The notes under the pieces are model-generated. The model ran no database searches. It had not been told where the DNA came from and saw only the letters and a list, made by a program, of their open reading frames with translations. A DNA stretch of 64,000 bases, from contig JBEKBS010000014.1 of the NCBI GenBank assembly GCA_050015275.1, forward strand, positions 10,605 through 74,604, read 5' to 3'. The translations under genes were made by a program, and so were the position numbers. Source of the DNA: DATKJS01 sp050015275. GTDB taxonomy: Bacteria; Acidobacteriota; Aminicenantia; Aminicenantales; Saccharicenantaceae. Shown in pieces: positions 16,572-24,973 of the stretch. Every line of letters starts with the position of its first letter. The stretch's first letter is position 1.

Positions 16572-18512
16572 TCAACCGGCCCGAACGATCCCCTGGCGCG
16601 ACCAGCCCCAGGCGTCGTAGTAGGAATCGAGGACGGAGTTATAGAAGGCCTCGTCGACGGCCCGTCCCTGGTGGGCGCCGTGGGTCATCGGGACTTTGAG
16701 CTTGGCCGGGACGAAGGCGTCGTAGGCCCGGTCGCGGCCCTGGATGTTGTTCATCCGGCGCTCGAGGTCATAGATCCGGCGGCCGCACTCCTTGAGCGAA
16801 TCGGCCGTGTATTCGATCCCCGTCAGGGCACGGTAGAGGGAGAGGAACGGCTCCGCGGTGATGTCGCCCGTGAAGAAATCGCACAGGCCCAGCGAATCGA
16901 CGAGGGCCTTGCCGGCCTGGCCCTCCGCAACGTAGGCCGCCAGGTCCCGAACGCCCTTGAGCCCGCTCTCTTCGGCCTGGATCGTCCAGGCGTAGGTGTG
17001 GTCGCCCCGGCCGCGGTTCGAGGTCCCGTAAGCCGTGAACATCCCCGGGAAGGACTTGGGGTTGATCCCGGCGTAGCCGAGGCCTCCATAGGCCGTCGTT
17101 GCGCAATAGACTATTTCGGCGAGCTGGCCCGCGGCCGCGCGGCCCGCGATTTCTCCGATGACGCGGTCCGTGTAGTGGCCGAGGAGCCGGCCGAGGTCGC
17201 TTGTGCCGTAGGCGATATCCTTCAGAGCCTGGATCATCTCGGCGGCGTCCCCGAACCTCAGGCGGCTGCCGAAGGCCGAAAGGAATCCCTTCTCGGTAAG
17301 TTCCATGGCCGCCGCTATGATGCTGCCGAATGTCATCGTGTCAACGCCCAGTTCGTTGCAAAGATAGTTCATGTGGAAGATGGCGTCCCGGTCGAGGATG
17401 CAGCAGTTGATCCAGAGGGCGATCGTCTCGAACTCGGGGCGGACGCCCGCGCCGGCATAAGGCCCGGACTCGACCTTGGCCGACCGCGTGCAGAAGATGT
17501 GGCGGCATTTGTTGCAGACATTGTGCTTGCCGGAGATCTCCAGGAAGGCGTCCGTCGAGACGCGGGCGAAGTCGCCGGGGTCGAAGGACCCCTCGTCAAA
17601 ATTGTGCCAGGGGAGGTATCCGCCCTTGAGGCCCAGGTAGCGGCCGTTGAAGGCCCGGTCGAGCCACCAGGTCGTCCCCGTCGTCGGCCGGAACGAAGCC
17701 GTCCGGTTGGGATCCTCAACGCTGGCCTTGATGATCCCGTCAAGCTCCTGCCCGAGCTTTTTGAATCCTTCGGCGTCCGCGTAGGACACGGGCTCTTTGC
17801 CGAGCGCGGTGATGGCGATGAGATTCTTGGAACCGAAGACGGCGCCCGCTCCGCCCCGCCCGAAGTTCCGGTGATAATCGGCCGTGAGGCAGGCGAAGTC
17901 CACGAGGTTCCAGCCCGCCGGCCCCACGCAGACCGTGGACGAGCCCTTGATCCTCCGGCCGAGCTCGTCGGTGATCTCCGAGGCCGGCCGGGGCACGGTG
18001 CGGCCGCCGGCCTTCTGGAAGAGGGTCTCCTCCGCAGCGACGACGCGGACAGTCCCTTCGATGACCTCGATCCGGACGGGGCGGTCGGCCCGTCCGTCGA
18101 TGATGAGCTGGTCGATCCCGGCCCGTTTGAGCATGTTGTGGAAAAGGCCTCCGGCACTCGAGTGCGTGACCATGCCGTAGATGGGCCTATGCCCCGGCAC
18201 CCAGGCCGCGTCTTCGGGCGACCGGGTCATGGTCCCGATGAAGGAACAGGAGCCGCGGCCAGCGGTCGGGATGACGGTATCGTTAGCAGCGGCGCTCCCG
18301 ATGATGATCCTGTTCCCGGGGCTGAGGGGGTCCTTGAGAGGACTTCCGGCCGGGAGCTTTTCAGACAGGAGCCGGGCCTGGAGCCCGCGGCCGCCGACGT
18401 AATCGCGGCAGAGAGCGGGGTCGGCCGGCTCGACCCTGACCGACCGGTCCGTCAGGTCGACCCAGGCCCACGTTCCTCGGTATCCGGATAGCTTTGATCT
18501 TTTTTCGGGCAT
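16572..18512 (-). CDS. aldehyde:ferredoxin oxidoreductase family protein
   Basis: Tungsten-pterin enzyme that oxidises aldehydes to acids with ferredoxin, typical of anaerobes. The 646 residues show the AOR N domain (WAWVDLTDRSVRVEPAD, YVGGRGLQARLL) and the cofactor-binding GRGGAGAVFGSKNL. The [4Fe-4S] ligands appear as Cys333, Cys336, Cys341 and Cys544 (SLGLCDF). The first three are spaced CX2CX4C, whereas the classical pattern is CX2CX3C. Whether it is a standard AOR or a divergent subgroup is unclear. It lies 72 nt after the PLP-enzyme gene and 31 nt before murA. No separate ferredoxin-like subunit is adjacent. Confidence 0.88.
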   Translation of the reverse strand: MPEKRSKLSGYRGTWAWVDLTDRSVRVEPADPALCRDYVGGRGLQARLLSEKLPAGSPLKDPLSPGNRIIIGSAAANDTVIPTAGRGSCSFIGTMTRSPEDAAWVPGHRPIYGMVTHSSAGGLFHNMLKRAGIDQLIIDGRADRPVRIEVIEGTVRVVAAEETLFQKAGGRTVPRPASEITDELGRRIKGSSTVCVGPAGWNLVDFACLTADYHRNFGRGGAGAVFGSKNLIAITALGKEPVSYADAEGFKKLGQELDGIIKASVEDPNRTASFRPTTGTTWWLDRAFNGRYLGLKGGYLPWHNFDEGSFDPGDFARVSTDAFLEISGKHNVCNKCRHIFCTRSAKVESGPYAGAGVRPEFETIALWINCCILDRDAIFHMNYLCNELGVDTMTFGSIIAAAMELTEKGFLSAFGSRLRFGDAAEMIQALKDIAYGTSDLGRLLGHYTDRVIGEIAGRAAAGQLAEIVYCATTAYGGLGYAGINPKSFPGMFTAYGTSNRGRGDHTYAWTIQAEESGLKGVRDLAAYVAEGQAGKALVDSLGLCDFFTGDITAEPFLSLYRALTGIEYTADSLKECGRRIYDLERRMNNIQGRDRAYDAFVPAKLKVPMTHGAHQGRAVDEAFYNSVLDSYYDAWGWSRQGIVRAG

Positions 18513-18584
18513 CGGAAAGACTCCCCTCTTCTCCCTCAGTTGTTATGGCGGGCGTCGCTCATCACGGGTCCGGAAGCGTCCGGA

Positions 18585-19994
18585 TCACTTGAGGGAATTC
18601 AGCGCCTGGTCGAGGTCGGCGATGATGTCGTCCGGATGTTCGCCGCCGACGCAGAGCCGGATGAGCTGGGGCGGAATGTCAGCCATCCGCCGGGCCTCCT
18701 CGCCCTGCTGCTGGTGCGTTGATATCGCCGGGATCGTGGCGACGCTCTTGATCCGGCCGAGGTCGGTGGCCCGGTGGATGAGCTTCAGATTGTCGAAGAC
18801 CTTGCGCGCGTTTTCCGGCGGGCCGTCGACTCGGAAACTCATCAGGTGGCCGTAGCGGTTGACCTCGTTGCCCTTGCCGTCGTCCGAATCGACGAGCTTC
18901 ATGTACTTCTTGGCCACGGCGTGTAGGGGATGGCGGGGGAGCCCCAGGAAATCGACCTGGTAAACCTTGGGATGGGTCGAGAGGAATTCCGCCACCTTCT
19001 GACAGCTCCGGCTGACGAGGTCCATTTTGGAGCTGAGGGTCCGGAGGTCGTTGAGGGCGAAGAGTGCGTTGACGGGCGACGCCGAGGGCCCGTTGTCCCG
19101 ATAGGGCCAGAACTTGACGTATTCCGCGAAACTTTCCTTGAACATGGGATCGTCGTTCCGGACCTTGGTGATGATGGGCTTGCGGCTAATGAGGGCGCCG
19201 CCGATGGCCAGCCCGCCCGAGGTGATGGATTTCGTCAGAGAGTGGACGACGACGTCCGCGCCGTGGGCGATGGGCCGCATCAGCGCCGGCGTGGCGCAGG
19301 TGGCGTCAATGATCACCGGGATCTCCCAGGAGTGGGCCAGGTCGGTCAGGGCCCGCACATCACAGAAGGATTGCTGGGGGTTGGACGGCATTTCCATGTA
19401 CAGGAATCGTGTGTCCTCGTCGATCTTCGATTTCCATTCTTGCACGTCGTTGGGATGAAGGACCCAGCGGACCTCGATGCCGCGCTCCTTCATCTTCCGG
19501 ACCGAGAAATGCTGGTAGGTCCCGCCATAAAGCTGGATGGAGGAGACGAAGTTGATCCTCTCCGACCCATTCTTCTGCCCGACGAGGAACGGGTCCACCG
19601 CCGACACGATGGCGGACATCCCGGACGCCGTTACGAGACAGGATGTGTCGCAGCCCGTCTTATAGCCTTCGAGCAAGGCCAGGACCCATTCCAGGTAATA
19701 GGTCGTCGGGTTGGCGATCCGGGTATAGCACCAGGTGGGGACGAGGTAGGATAGGGCCGCCTCGAGCTCGTCGGCGTCGGCATAGCCCTGGGAGGCCGAT
19801 AGGTAAAGGGGTTCGATGACGGCCCCCTGGTTCCGTTCCAGGGATTCCTCGAGGGTGTAGAGGCCGTGGACGGCGATCGTGTCGAACTTCATCGCCCTCA
19901 TCCGGGCCAGCGAAGCCTGGCGCTGTGCGATGAGCTTCTGAGATGCGTCGATGTACTTTTGCACTCCCGGCCGGTGGGCCTGGGTGGGACTCAT
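18585..19994 (-). CDS. Cys/Met-metabolism PLP-dependent enzyme (lyase or sulfhydrylase)
   Basis: 469-residue fold-type I PLP enzyme of the cystathionine gamma-synthase group. Visible motifs are YTRIANPTTYYLE (phosphate-binding region), TASGMSAIVSA, IIDATCATPAL (Asp to the PLP nitrogen) and the Schiff-base Lys near residue 253 in HSLTKSITSGG. It has an N-terminal extension of about 35 residues. Members include methionine gamma-lyase, O-acetylhomoserine sulfhydrylase and cystathionine synthases; the sequence alone does not decide between them. hom lies upstream on the same strand, so homoserine/methionine metabolism is a sensible context, and the AOR downstream could act on products of degradation. 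Confidence 0.85.
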   Translation of the reverse strand: MSPTQAHRPGVQKYIDASQKLIAQRQASLARMRAMKFDTIAVHGLYTLEESLERNQGAVIEPLYLSASQGYADADELEAALSYLVPTWCYTRIANPTTYYLEWVLALLEGYKTGCDTSCLVTASGMSAIVSAVDPFLVGQKNGSERINFVSSIQLYGGTYQHFSVRKMKERGIEVRWVLHPNDVQEWKSKIDEDTRFLYMEMPSNPQQSFCDVRALTDLAHSWEIPVIIDATCATPALMRPIAHGADVVVHSLTKSITSGGLAIGGALISRKPIITKVRNDDPMFKESFAEYVKFWPYRDNGPSASPVNALFALNDLRTLSSKMDLVSRSCQKVAEFLSTHPKVYQVDFLGLPRHPLHAVAKKYMKLVDSDDGKGNEVNRYGHLMSFRVDGPPENARKVFDNLKLIHRATDLGRIKSVATIPAISTHQQQGEEARRMADIPPQLIRLCVGGEHPDDIIADLDQALNSLK

Positions 19995-20090
19995 GATGCC
20001 TCCAATCCGAAATGAATAGATCTCTCGGGGCTGAATGGCGCAGGAAAAGATGTTAAGACAAACCGCATGACACGGAATATTAGTCCCTAG

Positions 20091-20118
20091 GATATAAAGA
20101 AACGGCGGCCCGAGTCAA
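20091..20118 (-). promoter_or_regulatory. promoter of the PLP-enzyme gene
   Basis: On the minus strand TTGACT (20113-20118) and TATATC (20091-20096) are 16 bp apart. The leader to the ATG would be about 90 nt. Confidence 0.45.
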
Positions 20119-20287
20119 GCTCCCGGGATCGATGACAGTTGATGATGTCTCGTGTATCTCAAAATGGTTTAGAACTTGGCTCCGGCATGGCCTCCGCTCC
20201 AGAGCGCGGTTCTTCACGCCCTTCCCTCATCGTTCTTTCTCGGCGTCTGCGGAACTCGCTCAATGATCCAAGCTCTGGCTCCCGTTT

Positions 20288-20317
20288 AAAAAATGGGTAT
20301 CCTCATTCCCATTTTTT
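20288..20317 (-). terminator. terminator-like inverted repeat downstream of hom
   Basis: AAAAAATGGG (20288-20297) and CCCATTTTTT (20308-20317) are perfect inverted copies with a 10-nt loop. Read on the minus strand, the hairpin ends in a T run, as in an intrinsic terminator for hom. The GC part of the stem is only three pairs, so it may be weak. Confidence 0.5.
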
Positions 20318-20364
20318 CAACTCCATTATCCCCTCGTCGGCTCTAGCTCAAACATCCTCGCCGC

Positions 20365-20408
20365 CCTCAAGAGAGGGGATTCTTTCTTGAGGGTCCCCTC
20401 TCTTGAGG
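20365..20408. repeat. perfect 15-bp inverted repeat
   Basis: CCTCAAGAGAGGGGA (20365-20379) is repeated in inverted form at 20394-20408, with a 14-nt loop. No T run follows on either strand, so it does not look like an ordinary terminator. Confidence 0.75.
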
Positions 20409-20488
20409 ATTCCCTCGAAAAACGCTTCGGGAAGGCTAAACCGCGCATGACGCTCCAGCCAATGCCGGGTCCAAGTTCTTTTATTATC

Positions 20489-21532
20489 TCAGCGGCAGCG
20501 GTGGATGGCCAGCAGATCGGACAGGATCGAGAACCCGGTTTCGGTCTTCCCGGCGCCGGCGCCCTGAATGGTGACCTTGCCCATGAGGTCCGTATCGAAG
20601 CTCAGGGCGTTGTGGGCGCCCATGACGCCGGCCAGGGGGTCGGAGAGCGGCAGCTTCTGGGGGGAGACGCTCGCGACGACCCGGCCCGCCTCCTTTTTCG
20701 CCTGGGCGATGAGCTTGAACCGGTAGCCTTCTTTCTTGGCGGCCGCGACGTCGGCTTTGCCGATGGCCGAGATGCCCTTCCGCGGGACGTCCGTAGTCTT
20801 GAGGGACCCGCCCATGAGGACGTTCGACAGGATGACGATCTTGGCCAGGGCGTCGAAGCCTTCGACGTCGGCCGTGGGGTCGGCCTCAGCATAACCGAGC
20901 TTTTGGGCGAGCTTCAGGGCGTCGGCGTAGTCCATGCCCTCGGTCTCCATCTTCGTCAGGATGAAGTTCGTCGTCCCGTTGAGGATCCCTTTGACCTCCC
21001 GGATGTCGTTCCCGGGGAGGCCGCTCTCGGCGAGATGGAACACGGGCGTTCCGCTCATGACCGTGCCCTCGATCCGGAACTGGAGCCCGTTCTTGCGGGC
21101 CAGGTCCTGGAGCTCGCGATAGTGGAGCGCCGCCGGGCCCTTGTTGGAGGTGACGACGTTTTTCCCCGAGCGCAGGGCCTTCTTGATGTAGCTCGTGGCC
21201 GGCTCGCCGGTCTCGATGTTCGTGTAGGTGAGCTCGGCGATGATATCGGCGTCGGTCTTCTCGATCATGTCCAGGGGGTCGAGAGGCTCGGCCTGCCCGG
21301 GCTTCGCTTTCGGATATCCGGAAAGGTTGCCGCCGCGGCCGAGGACGCCGAGGACGGCGGGGATGTCGATCCCGTCCGGGACGAGAAGCGTCCCCTTGAG
21401 CTTATCCGAAATGGCGACGATCTTGGCTTCGAAACCGAAGGCGTCGCGGAGATATTCCTTTTTCTTGTCCAGGATCTCCAGAAGTCCCTGCCCGACCGTG
21501 CCGCAGCCGATGAGGCCGATGCGATATTCCAT
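20489..21532 (-). CDS. hom: homoserine dehydrogenase
   Basis: NAD(P)-dependent conversion between aspartate semialdehyde and homoserine, the branch point to Thr and Met. The 347-residue protein starts with the Rossmann motif IGLIGCGTVGQG. It has VVTSNKGPAALHY, TVMSGTPVF and GILNGTTNFILTKM, followed by YAEADPTADVEG, which are the conserved catalytic and homoserine-binding segments. There is no C-terminal ACT domain, so allosteric control by threonine through ACT is not expected. It has its own extended -10 promoter and is divergent from pruA. Confidence 0.95.
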   Translation of the reverse strand: MEYRIGLIGCGTVGQGLLEILDKKKEYLRDAFGFEAKIVAISDKLKGTLLVPDGIDIPAVLGVLGRGGNLSGYPKAKPGQAEPLDPLDMIEKTDADIIAELTYTNIETGEPATSYIKKALRSGKNVVTSNKGPAALHYRELQDLARKNGLQFRIEGTVMSGTPVFHLAESGLPGNDIREVKGILNGTTNFILTKMETEGMDYADALKLAQKLGYAEADPTADVEGFDALAKIVILSNVLMGGSLKTTDVPRKGISAIGKADVAAAKKEGYRFKLIAQAKKEAGRVVASVSPQKLPLSDPLAGVMGAHNALSFDTDLMGKVTIQGAGAGKTETGFSILSDLLAIHRCR

Positions 21533-21567
21533 GGTCAGTTCTCCTCCCTCTCGATTCTTGAAAAAAT

Positions 21568-21596
21568 ACTATAGCACAATCGCTGGATCGTGGAAA
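21568..21596 (-). promoter_or_regulatory. hom promoter
   Basis: On the minus strand TTTCCA (21591-21596) and TATAGT (21568-21573) are 17 bp apart, and a TG dinucleotide one base upstream of the -10 makes it an extended -10 promoter. Confidence 0.55.
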
Positions 21597-21646
21597 CCGG
21601 ACCCGGCGGGCCGGCCTTCGGCGGTCATCGACTCCCGGGCGCCGGT

Positions 21647-21675
21647 TTTACGGGAACGCGGAAAAAGGGTATATT
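21647..21675 (+). promoter_or_regulatory. pruA promoter
   Basis: TTTACG (21647-21652) and TATATT (21670-21675) with a 17-bp spacer. The gene starts at 21706 behind a GGAGGAGAGG ribosome site. Confidence 0.5.
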
Positions 21676-21705
21676 TTAGGACAAATAGCCGCGGAGGAGA
21701 GGGTC

Positions 21706-23346
21706 ATGTCATCTGGAAGATTCGTCACACCCACGCCGGTGAACGAGGGAGTTAAAGAATACAGGCCGGGCTCCGAAGAAAAGCGTCTGCTGAAGCAGGA
21801 GCTCGAACGGCAGACCGGGGCTCCGGTCGAGATCCCGCTCATCATCGGCGGAAAAGAGGTCCGATCAGGCCAAAGGGCCAAGCTCGCCTGCCCGCACGAT
21901 CATGCCAGGGAGCTCGGGGTCTATTATGCCGGCGGCCGCGAGGAAGCGGGGCTGGCGATCAAGGCTGCCCTGGAGGCCAAGAGATCTTGGGAACGGCTGC
22001 CGTGGGAGGACAGGGCCTCCATATTCTTGAAGGCCGCCGACCTCCTTTCCGGGCCCTACCGGTACGTGATGAACGCGGCCACCATGCTGGGCCAGAGCAA
22101 AACGGTTTTCCAGGCCGAGATCGATGCCGTCTGCGAGCTCACGGACTATCTCAGGTTCAATGTTTCGTACGTGAACAAGATCTATGCCGAGCAGCCGGAC
22201 GTCAATCCGGCGCGGAACTGGAGCCGGCTCGAATACCGGCCGCTGGACGGCTTCGTCTTCGCCGTCGCCCCTTTCAATTTCACGTCGATCGCGGGCAACC
22301 TGCCGACGGCGCCGGCCATGATGGGAAACACCGTGATCTGGAAGCCCGCCAGCACGGCCGTCCTGAGCGCGCACTATTTCATGCGTATCCTCCTCGAGGC
22401 GGGTCTCCCCGACGGCGTGATCAACATGGTTCCCGGAAGCGGCGGGGAGGTCGCGAACCCCGTCGTCGACCACCCTGACCTCGCCGGGGTCCACTTTACC
22501 GGCTCCACGGCGACGTTCACGGGCATCTGGCAGAGGGTCGCCGAAAACCTCAAGAACGGGGTTTACCGCAATTACCCGCGGCTCGTCGGAGAGACTGGCG
22601 GCAAGGATTTCATTCTGGCCGGCCCCGACGCCGACGTCGACGAGCTCGGCGCGGCCCTGTTCCGGAGCGCCTTTGAGTACCAGGGACAGAAATGCTCGGC
22701 GGCCAGCCGGGCCTATATACCGCGGTCCCTGTGGCCGGATGTCAAACGCCGGCTCTTCAAGATGGCCGGAGAGATCAAGGTCGGCGACGTGACCGATTTC
22801 CGGACGTTCATGGGGGCCGTGATCGAACGGTCGGCTTATGACAGGATCGTCGGCTATATCGAAGACACCCGCGGCTCGAAGGAAGCGAGCGTCGTCGTCG
22901 GCGGCGGGCACAACGACGCCGTGGGGTATTTCATCGAGCCGACCGTGATCGAGACCGTGAACCCGAAATTCAGGGGAATGGTCGAGGAGATCTTCGGCCC
23001 GGTGCTGACCGTGTACGTCTACGAAGACGGCCGCTTCGACGAAACGTTGACGCTCGTCGACGAGACAAGCCCCTATGCCTTGACCGGCGCGATCTTTGCC
23101 AAGAACCGCGGCCTGATCCGCGCGGCCCTCGACCGGCTCCTTCACGCCGCCGGCAATTTCTACATCAACGACAAGCCCACGGGCGCCGTGGTCGGCCAGC
23201 AGCCTTTCGGCGGCGGCCGGCTGAGCGGCACCAACGACAAAGCCGGGGGCTATCTAAACCTTTTCCGTTGGACAAGTCCGAGGGCCATCAAAGAGAACTT
23301 CCTGCCGCCGAAAGACATCTCCTATCCGCACATGGCGGAAAAATAG
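21706..23346 (+). CDS. pruA: L-glutamate gamma-semialdehyde (P5C) dehydrogenase
   Basis: NAD-dependent oxidation of glutamate semialdehyde to glutamate in proline and arginine breakdown. The 546-residue protein has the aldehyde-dehydrogenase fold with catalytic Glu near 296 (VGETGGKDF) and catalytic Cys near 330 (YQGQKCSAASR). The P5CDH-specific segments VAPFNFTSIAGNLPTAPA and GAVVGQQPFGGGRLSGTND are intact. No proline dehydrogenase domain is fused, and no PRODH gene lies next to it. It is transcribed alone from its own promoter and ends at a bidirectional terminator shared with gltA. Confidence 0.95.
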   Translation: MSSGRFVTPTPVNEGVKEYRPGSEEKRLLKQELERQTGAPVEIPLIIGGKEVRSGQRAKLACPHDHARELGVYYAGGREEAGLAIKAALEAKRSWERLPWEDRASIFLKAADLLSGPYRYVMNAATMLGQSKTVFQAEIDAVCELTDYLRFNVSYVNKIYAEQPDVNPARNWSRLEYRPLDGFVFAVAPFNFTSIAGNLPTAPAMMGNTVIWKPASTAVLSAHYFMRILLEAGLPDGVINMVPGSGGEVANPVVDHPDLAGVHFTGSTATFTGIWQRVAENLKNGVYRNYPRLVGETGGKDFILAGPDADVDELGAALFRSAFEYQGQKCSAASRAYIPRSLWPDVKRRLFKMAGEIKVGDVTDFRTFMGAVIERSAYDRIVGYIEDTRGSKEASVVVGGGHNDAVGYFIEPTVIETVNPKFRGMVEEIFGPVLTVYVYEDGRFDETLTLVDETSPYALTGAIFAKNRGLIRAALDRLLHAAGNFYINDKPTGAVVGQQPFGGGRLSGTNDKAGGYLNLFRWTSPRAIKENFLPPKDISYPHMAEK

Positions 23347-23351
23347 AAATA

Positions 23352-23387
23352 AAAAGGGCCGCCGCCCCCGCGGACAACGGCCCTTTT
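23352..23387. terminator. bidirectional terminator between pruA and gltA
   Basis: AAAAGGGCCG (23352-23361) and CGGCCCTTTT (23378-23387) form a 10-bp stem flanked by A and T runs, the classic form for two convergent genes. Confidence 0.88.
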
Positions 23388-23404
23388 GCCTTCCGAAAAA
23401 AAAC

Positions 23405-24727
23405 TTATTTCGCGGCCGGGGGATGCTCTTTGATGAAGTTCTCCAGCCACTCCGTGGTGACGGACTTCGGCCTCTCGATGGGCAGGCCGAGGGCGCGGTC
23501 CCAGACGAGCTGGGCCAGGACGCCGAGGGCGCGCGAAACGCCGAAGAACACGGTATAGAAGTCGTACTCAACGACGCCGTAGTAATTGAGGAGGACGCCG
23601 GAGTGGGCGTCGACGTTCGGCCAGGGGTTCTTGGTCTTGCCGTGCTTCGTCAGGACGTCGGGCGCGACCTCGTAGACCAGGCTGACGACCTTGAAGAGGT
23701 CATAGTCCGGCATGTGCTTGAGGGCGAATTCCCTCTGGGCGATGTAGCGGGGGTCGGTCTTCCGGAGAACGGCGTGGCCGTAACCCGGGATGACCCGTCC
23801 GCCGTTGAGGGTGTCCCACATGTACTTCTCAAGCTGTTCCTTGGTCGGAACGCCGCCGAGGTCCTTGACGAGGTCCTGGATCCAGGCGAGCACTTCCTGG
23901 TTGGCCAGCCCGTGGAGAGGCCCGGCGAGGCCGTCCATGCCGGCGGACAGGGAATAGTAGGCGTCGGACAGGGCCGAGGCAACGAGGTGGGTCGTGTGGG
24001 CCGACACGTTGCCGCCCTCGTGGTCGCTGTGGATGCAGAGGTAGAGCCGCATGAGCTCCTTGAAGGCGGGGTCGTCGCTCACGCCCAGCATGTGGGCCAT
24101 ATTCCCGCCCCAGTCGAGCTTCAGGTTGGGGGCGATGTGCTTGCCGCCCTTGTAGGTCCGGCGGTAGATGTAGGCGGCGATGTTCGGGAGCTTGGCGATG
24201 AGGTTCATGACGTCCTCGAACATCGCGTCCCAGTACTGCGACTTGGGCATTTTCTCTTTGTAGCGCTGGGCGAACACCGACTCCCTCTGGAGCTGAAGGA
24301 TGGCCAGCGAGAACTGGGTCATCGGGTGGGTGTCCTTCGGGACGGCGTTCATCGTATCGAGGAGATACTGGGGCAGAACGCCGCGCTTCTGCCACTCTTC
24401 GGTGACGGCGGCGCAGTCCCCATAGGTCGGGATCTCGCCAAGGAGAAGGAGATAGAAAATCCCCTCGGGCAGGGGCTCGGTGCCGCCGGGGGCCTTGGGC
24501 AGCTTGTCCCGGAGCTCGGGGATGGAAAAGCCGCGGAAGCGGATGCCCTCGAACTTGTCGAGGAGCGAACAGTCCCACAGCATGGAGATGATGTCGCGGG
24601 CGCCGCCGATGACCTGGCCGACGTTGACGCCGGAGACATTGACCTCGCCCTGCTCCTTGCTGAGCTTCTGGACCCGTTCCTTCATCGGGCCGATCTTGGC
24701 CGCGAATTTCTCTTTGAGTGTAGCCAT
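23405..24727 (-). CDS. gltA: citrate synthase, eukaryote-like type
   Basis: Condenses acetyl-CoA with oxaloacetate to citrate. The 440-residue protein resembles the mitochondrial/Geobacter-like branch rather than the E. coli type, shown by FRGFSIPEL, HSDHEGGNVSAHTTHLV and VIPGYGHAVLRKTDPRY. Catalytic His residues lie in the last two motifs, and the Asp lies in NVDAHSGVLL. The ATG at 24725-24727 has AAAGGAGG nine bases upstream; an in-frame TTG nine bases earlier would overlap that ribosome site and is rejected. The leader contains a CCCCC/GGGGG hairpin. It is monocistronic, with a strong promoter and a shared terminator. Confidence 0.96.
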   Translation of the reverse strand: MATLKEKFAAKIGPMKERVQKLSKEQGEVNVSGVNVGQVIGGARDIISMLWDCSLLDKFEGIRFRGFSIPELRDKLPKAPGGTEPLPEGIFYLLLLGEIPTYGDCAAVTEEWQKRGVLPQYLLDTMNAVPKDTHPMTQFSLAILQLQRESVFAQRYKEKMPKSQYWDAMFEDVMNLIAKLPNIAAYIYRRTYKGGKHIAPNLKLDWGGNMAHMLGVSDDPAFKELMRLYLCIHSDHEGGNVSAHTTHLVASALSDAYYSLSAGMDGLAGPLHGLANQEVLAWIQDLVKDLGGVPTKEQLEKYMWDTLNGGRVIPGYGHAVLRKTDPRYIAQREFALKHMPDYDLFKVVSLVYEVAPDVLTKHGKTKNPWPNVDAHSGVLLNYYGVVEYDFYTVFFGVSRALGVLAQLVWDRALGLPIERPKSVTTEWLENFIKEHPPAAK

Positions 24728-24787
24728 GAAACGCAACCTCCTTTAGGGTGCCGAGATATATGAATTTCCCCCATTCGGGGGTTTATT

Positions 24788-24816
24788 ATCTTAACATGCG
24801 GCCGGAGGGATGTCAA
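24788..24816 (-). promoter_or_regulatory. gltA promoter
   Basis: On the minus strand TTGACA (24811-24816) and TAAGAT (24788-24793) are 17 bp apart. The transcribed leader then forms a CCCCC (complement of 24777-24781)/GGGGG hairpin at 24768-24781, which may protect the 5' end. Confidence 0.65.
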
Positions 24817-24899
24817 TCAAAAATGCCCACTATTCCCCTTATTTCAACGGGTTGCGCGGGGTCGTGGTGCCGCTCGCCAAGCCCCGGGTTTTTCCATCC

Positions 24900-24928
24900 T
24901 TGACATCGGCCCCGGGCTGCTTTATTTT
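24900..24928 (+). promoter_or_regulatory. promoter of the 24974 gene
   Basis: TTGACA (24900-24905), a 17-bp spacer and TATTTT (24923-24928). Confidence 0.6.
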
Positions 24929-24973
24929 CTATCGTGACGAAGGACAGTCCTAACATTCCCGAAGGGGGTCCTC

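Larger units (their letters stand above)
19995..20488. other. non-coding stretch between hom and the PLP gene, with hairpins and a promoter
   Basis: 494 bp with no supportable gene. It holds a minus-strand promoter for the PLP gene (AGTCAA/GATATA complement at 20091-20118), a terminator-like inverted repeat (20288-20317) and a perfect 15-bp inverted repeat (20365-20408). No SAM-riboswitch or T-box pattern was recognised by eye. The central part is lower in GC than the flanking genes and may be decayed DNA. Confidence 0.6.

Noticed and set aside
20083..20094. 12-mer ATTAGTCCCTAG shared with 31308-31319
   Set aside because: A single shared 12-mer is expected by chance in a window of this size, and the flanks differ.
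19995..20488. SAM riboswitch or T-box before the Met-type PLP gene
   Set aside because: No conserved core sequence of either class could be recognised; only a promoter and simple hairpins are visible.
20387..21574. Long open frame antisense to hom
   Set aside because: High-GC shadow of the hom gene; low-complexity composition and no family motifs.
23423..24763. Open frame antisense to citrate synthase
   Set aside because: Shadow; the opposite strand encodes a complete enzyme with promoter and terminator.
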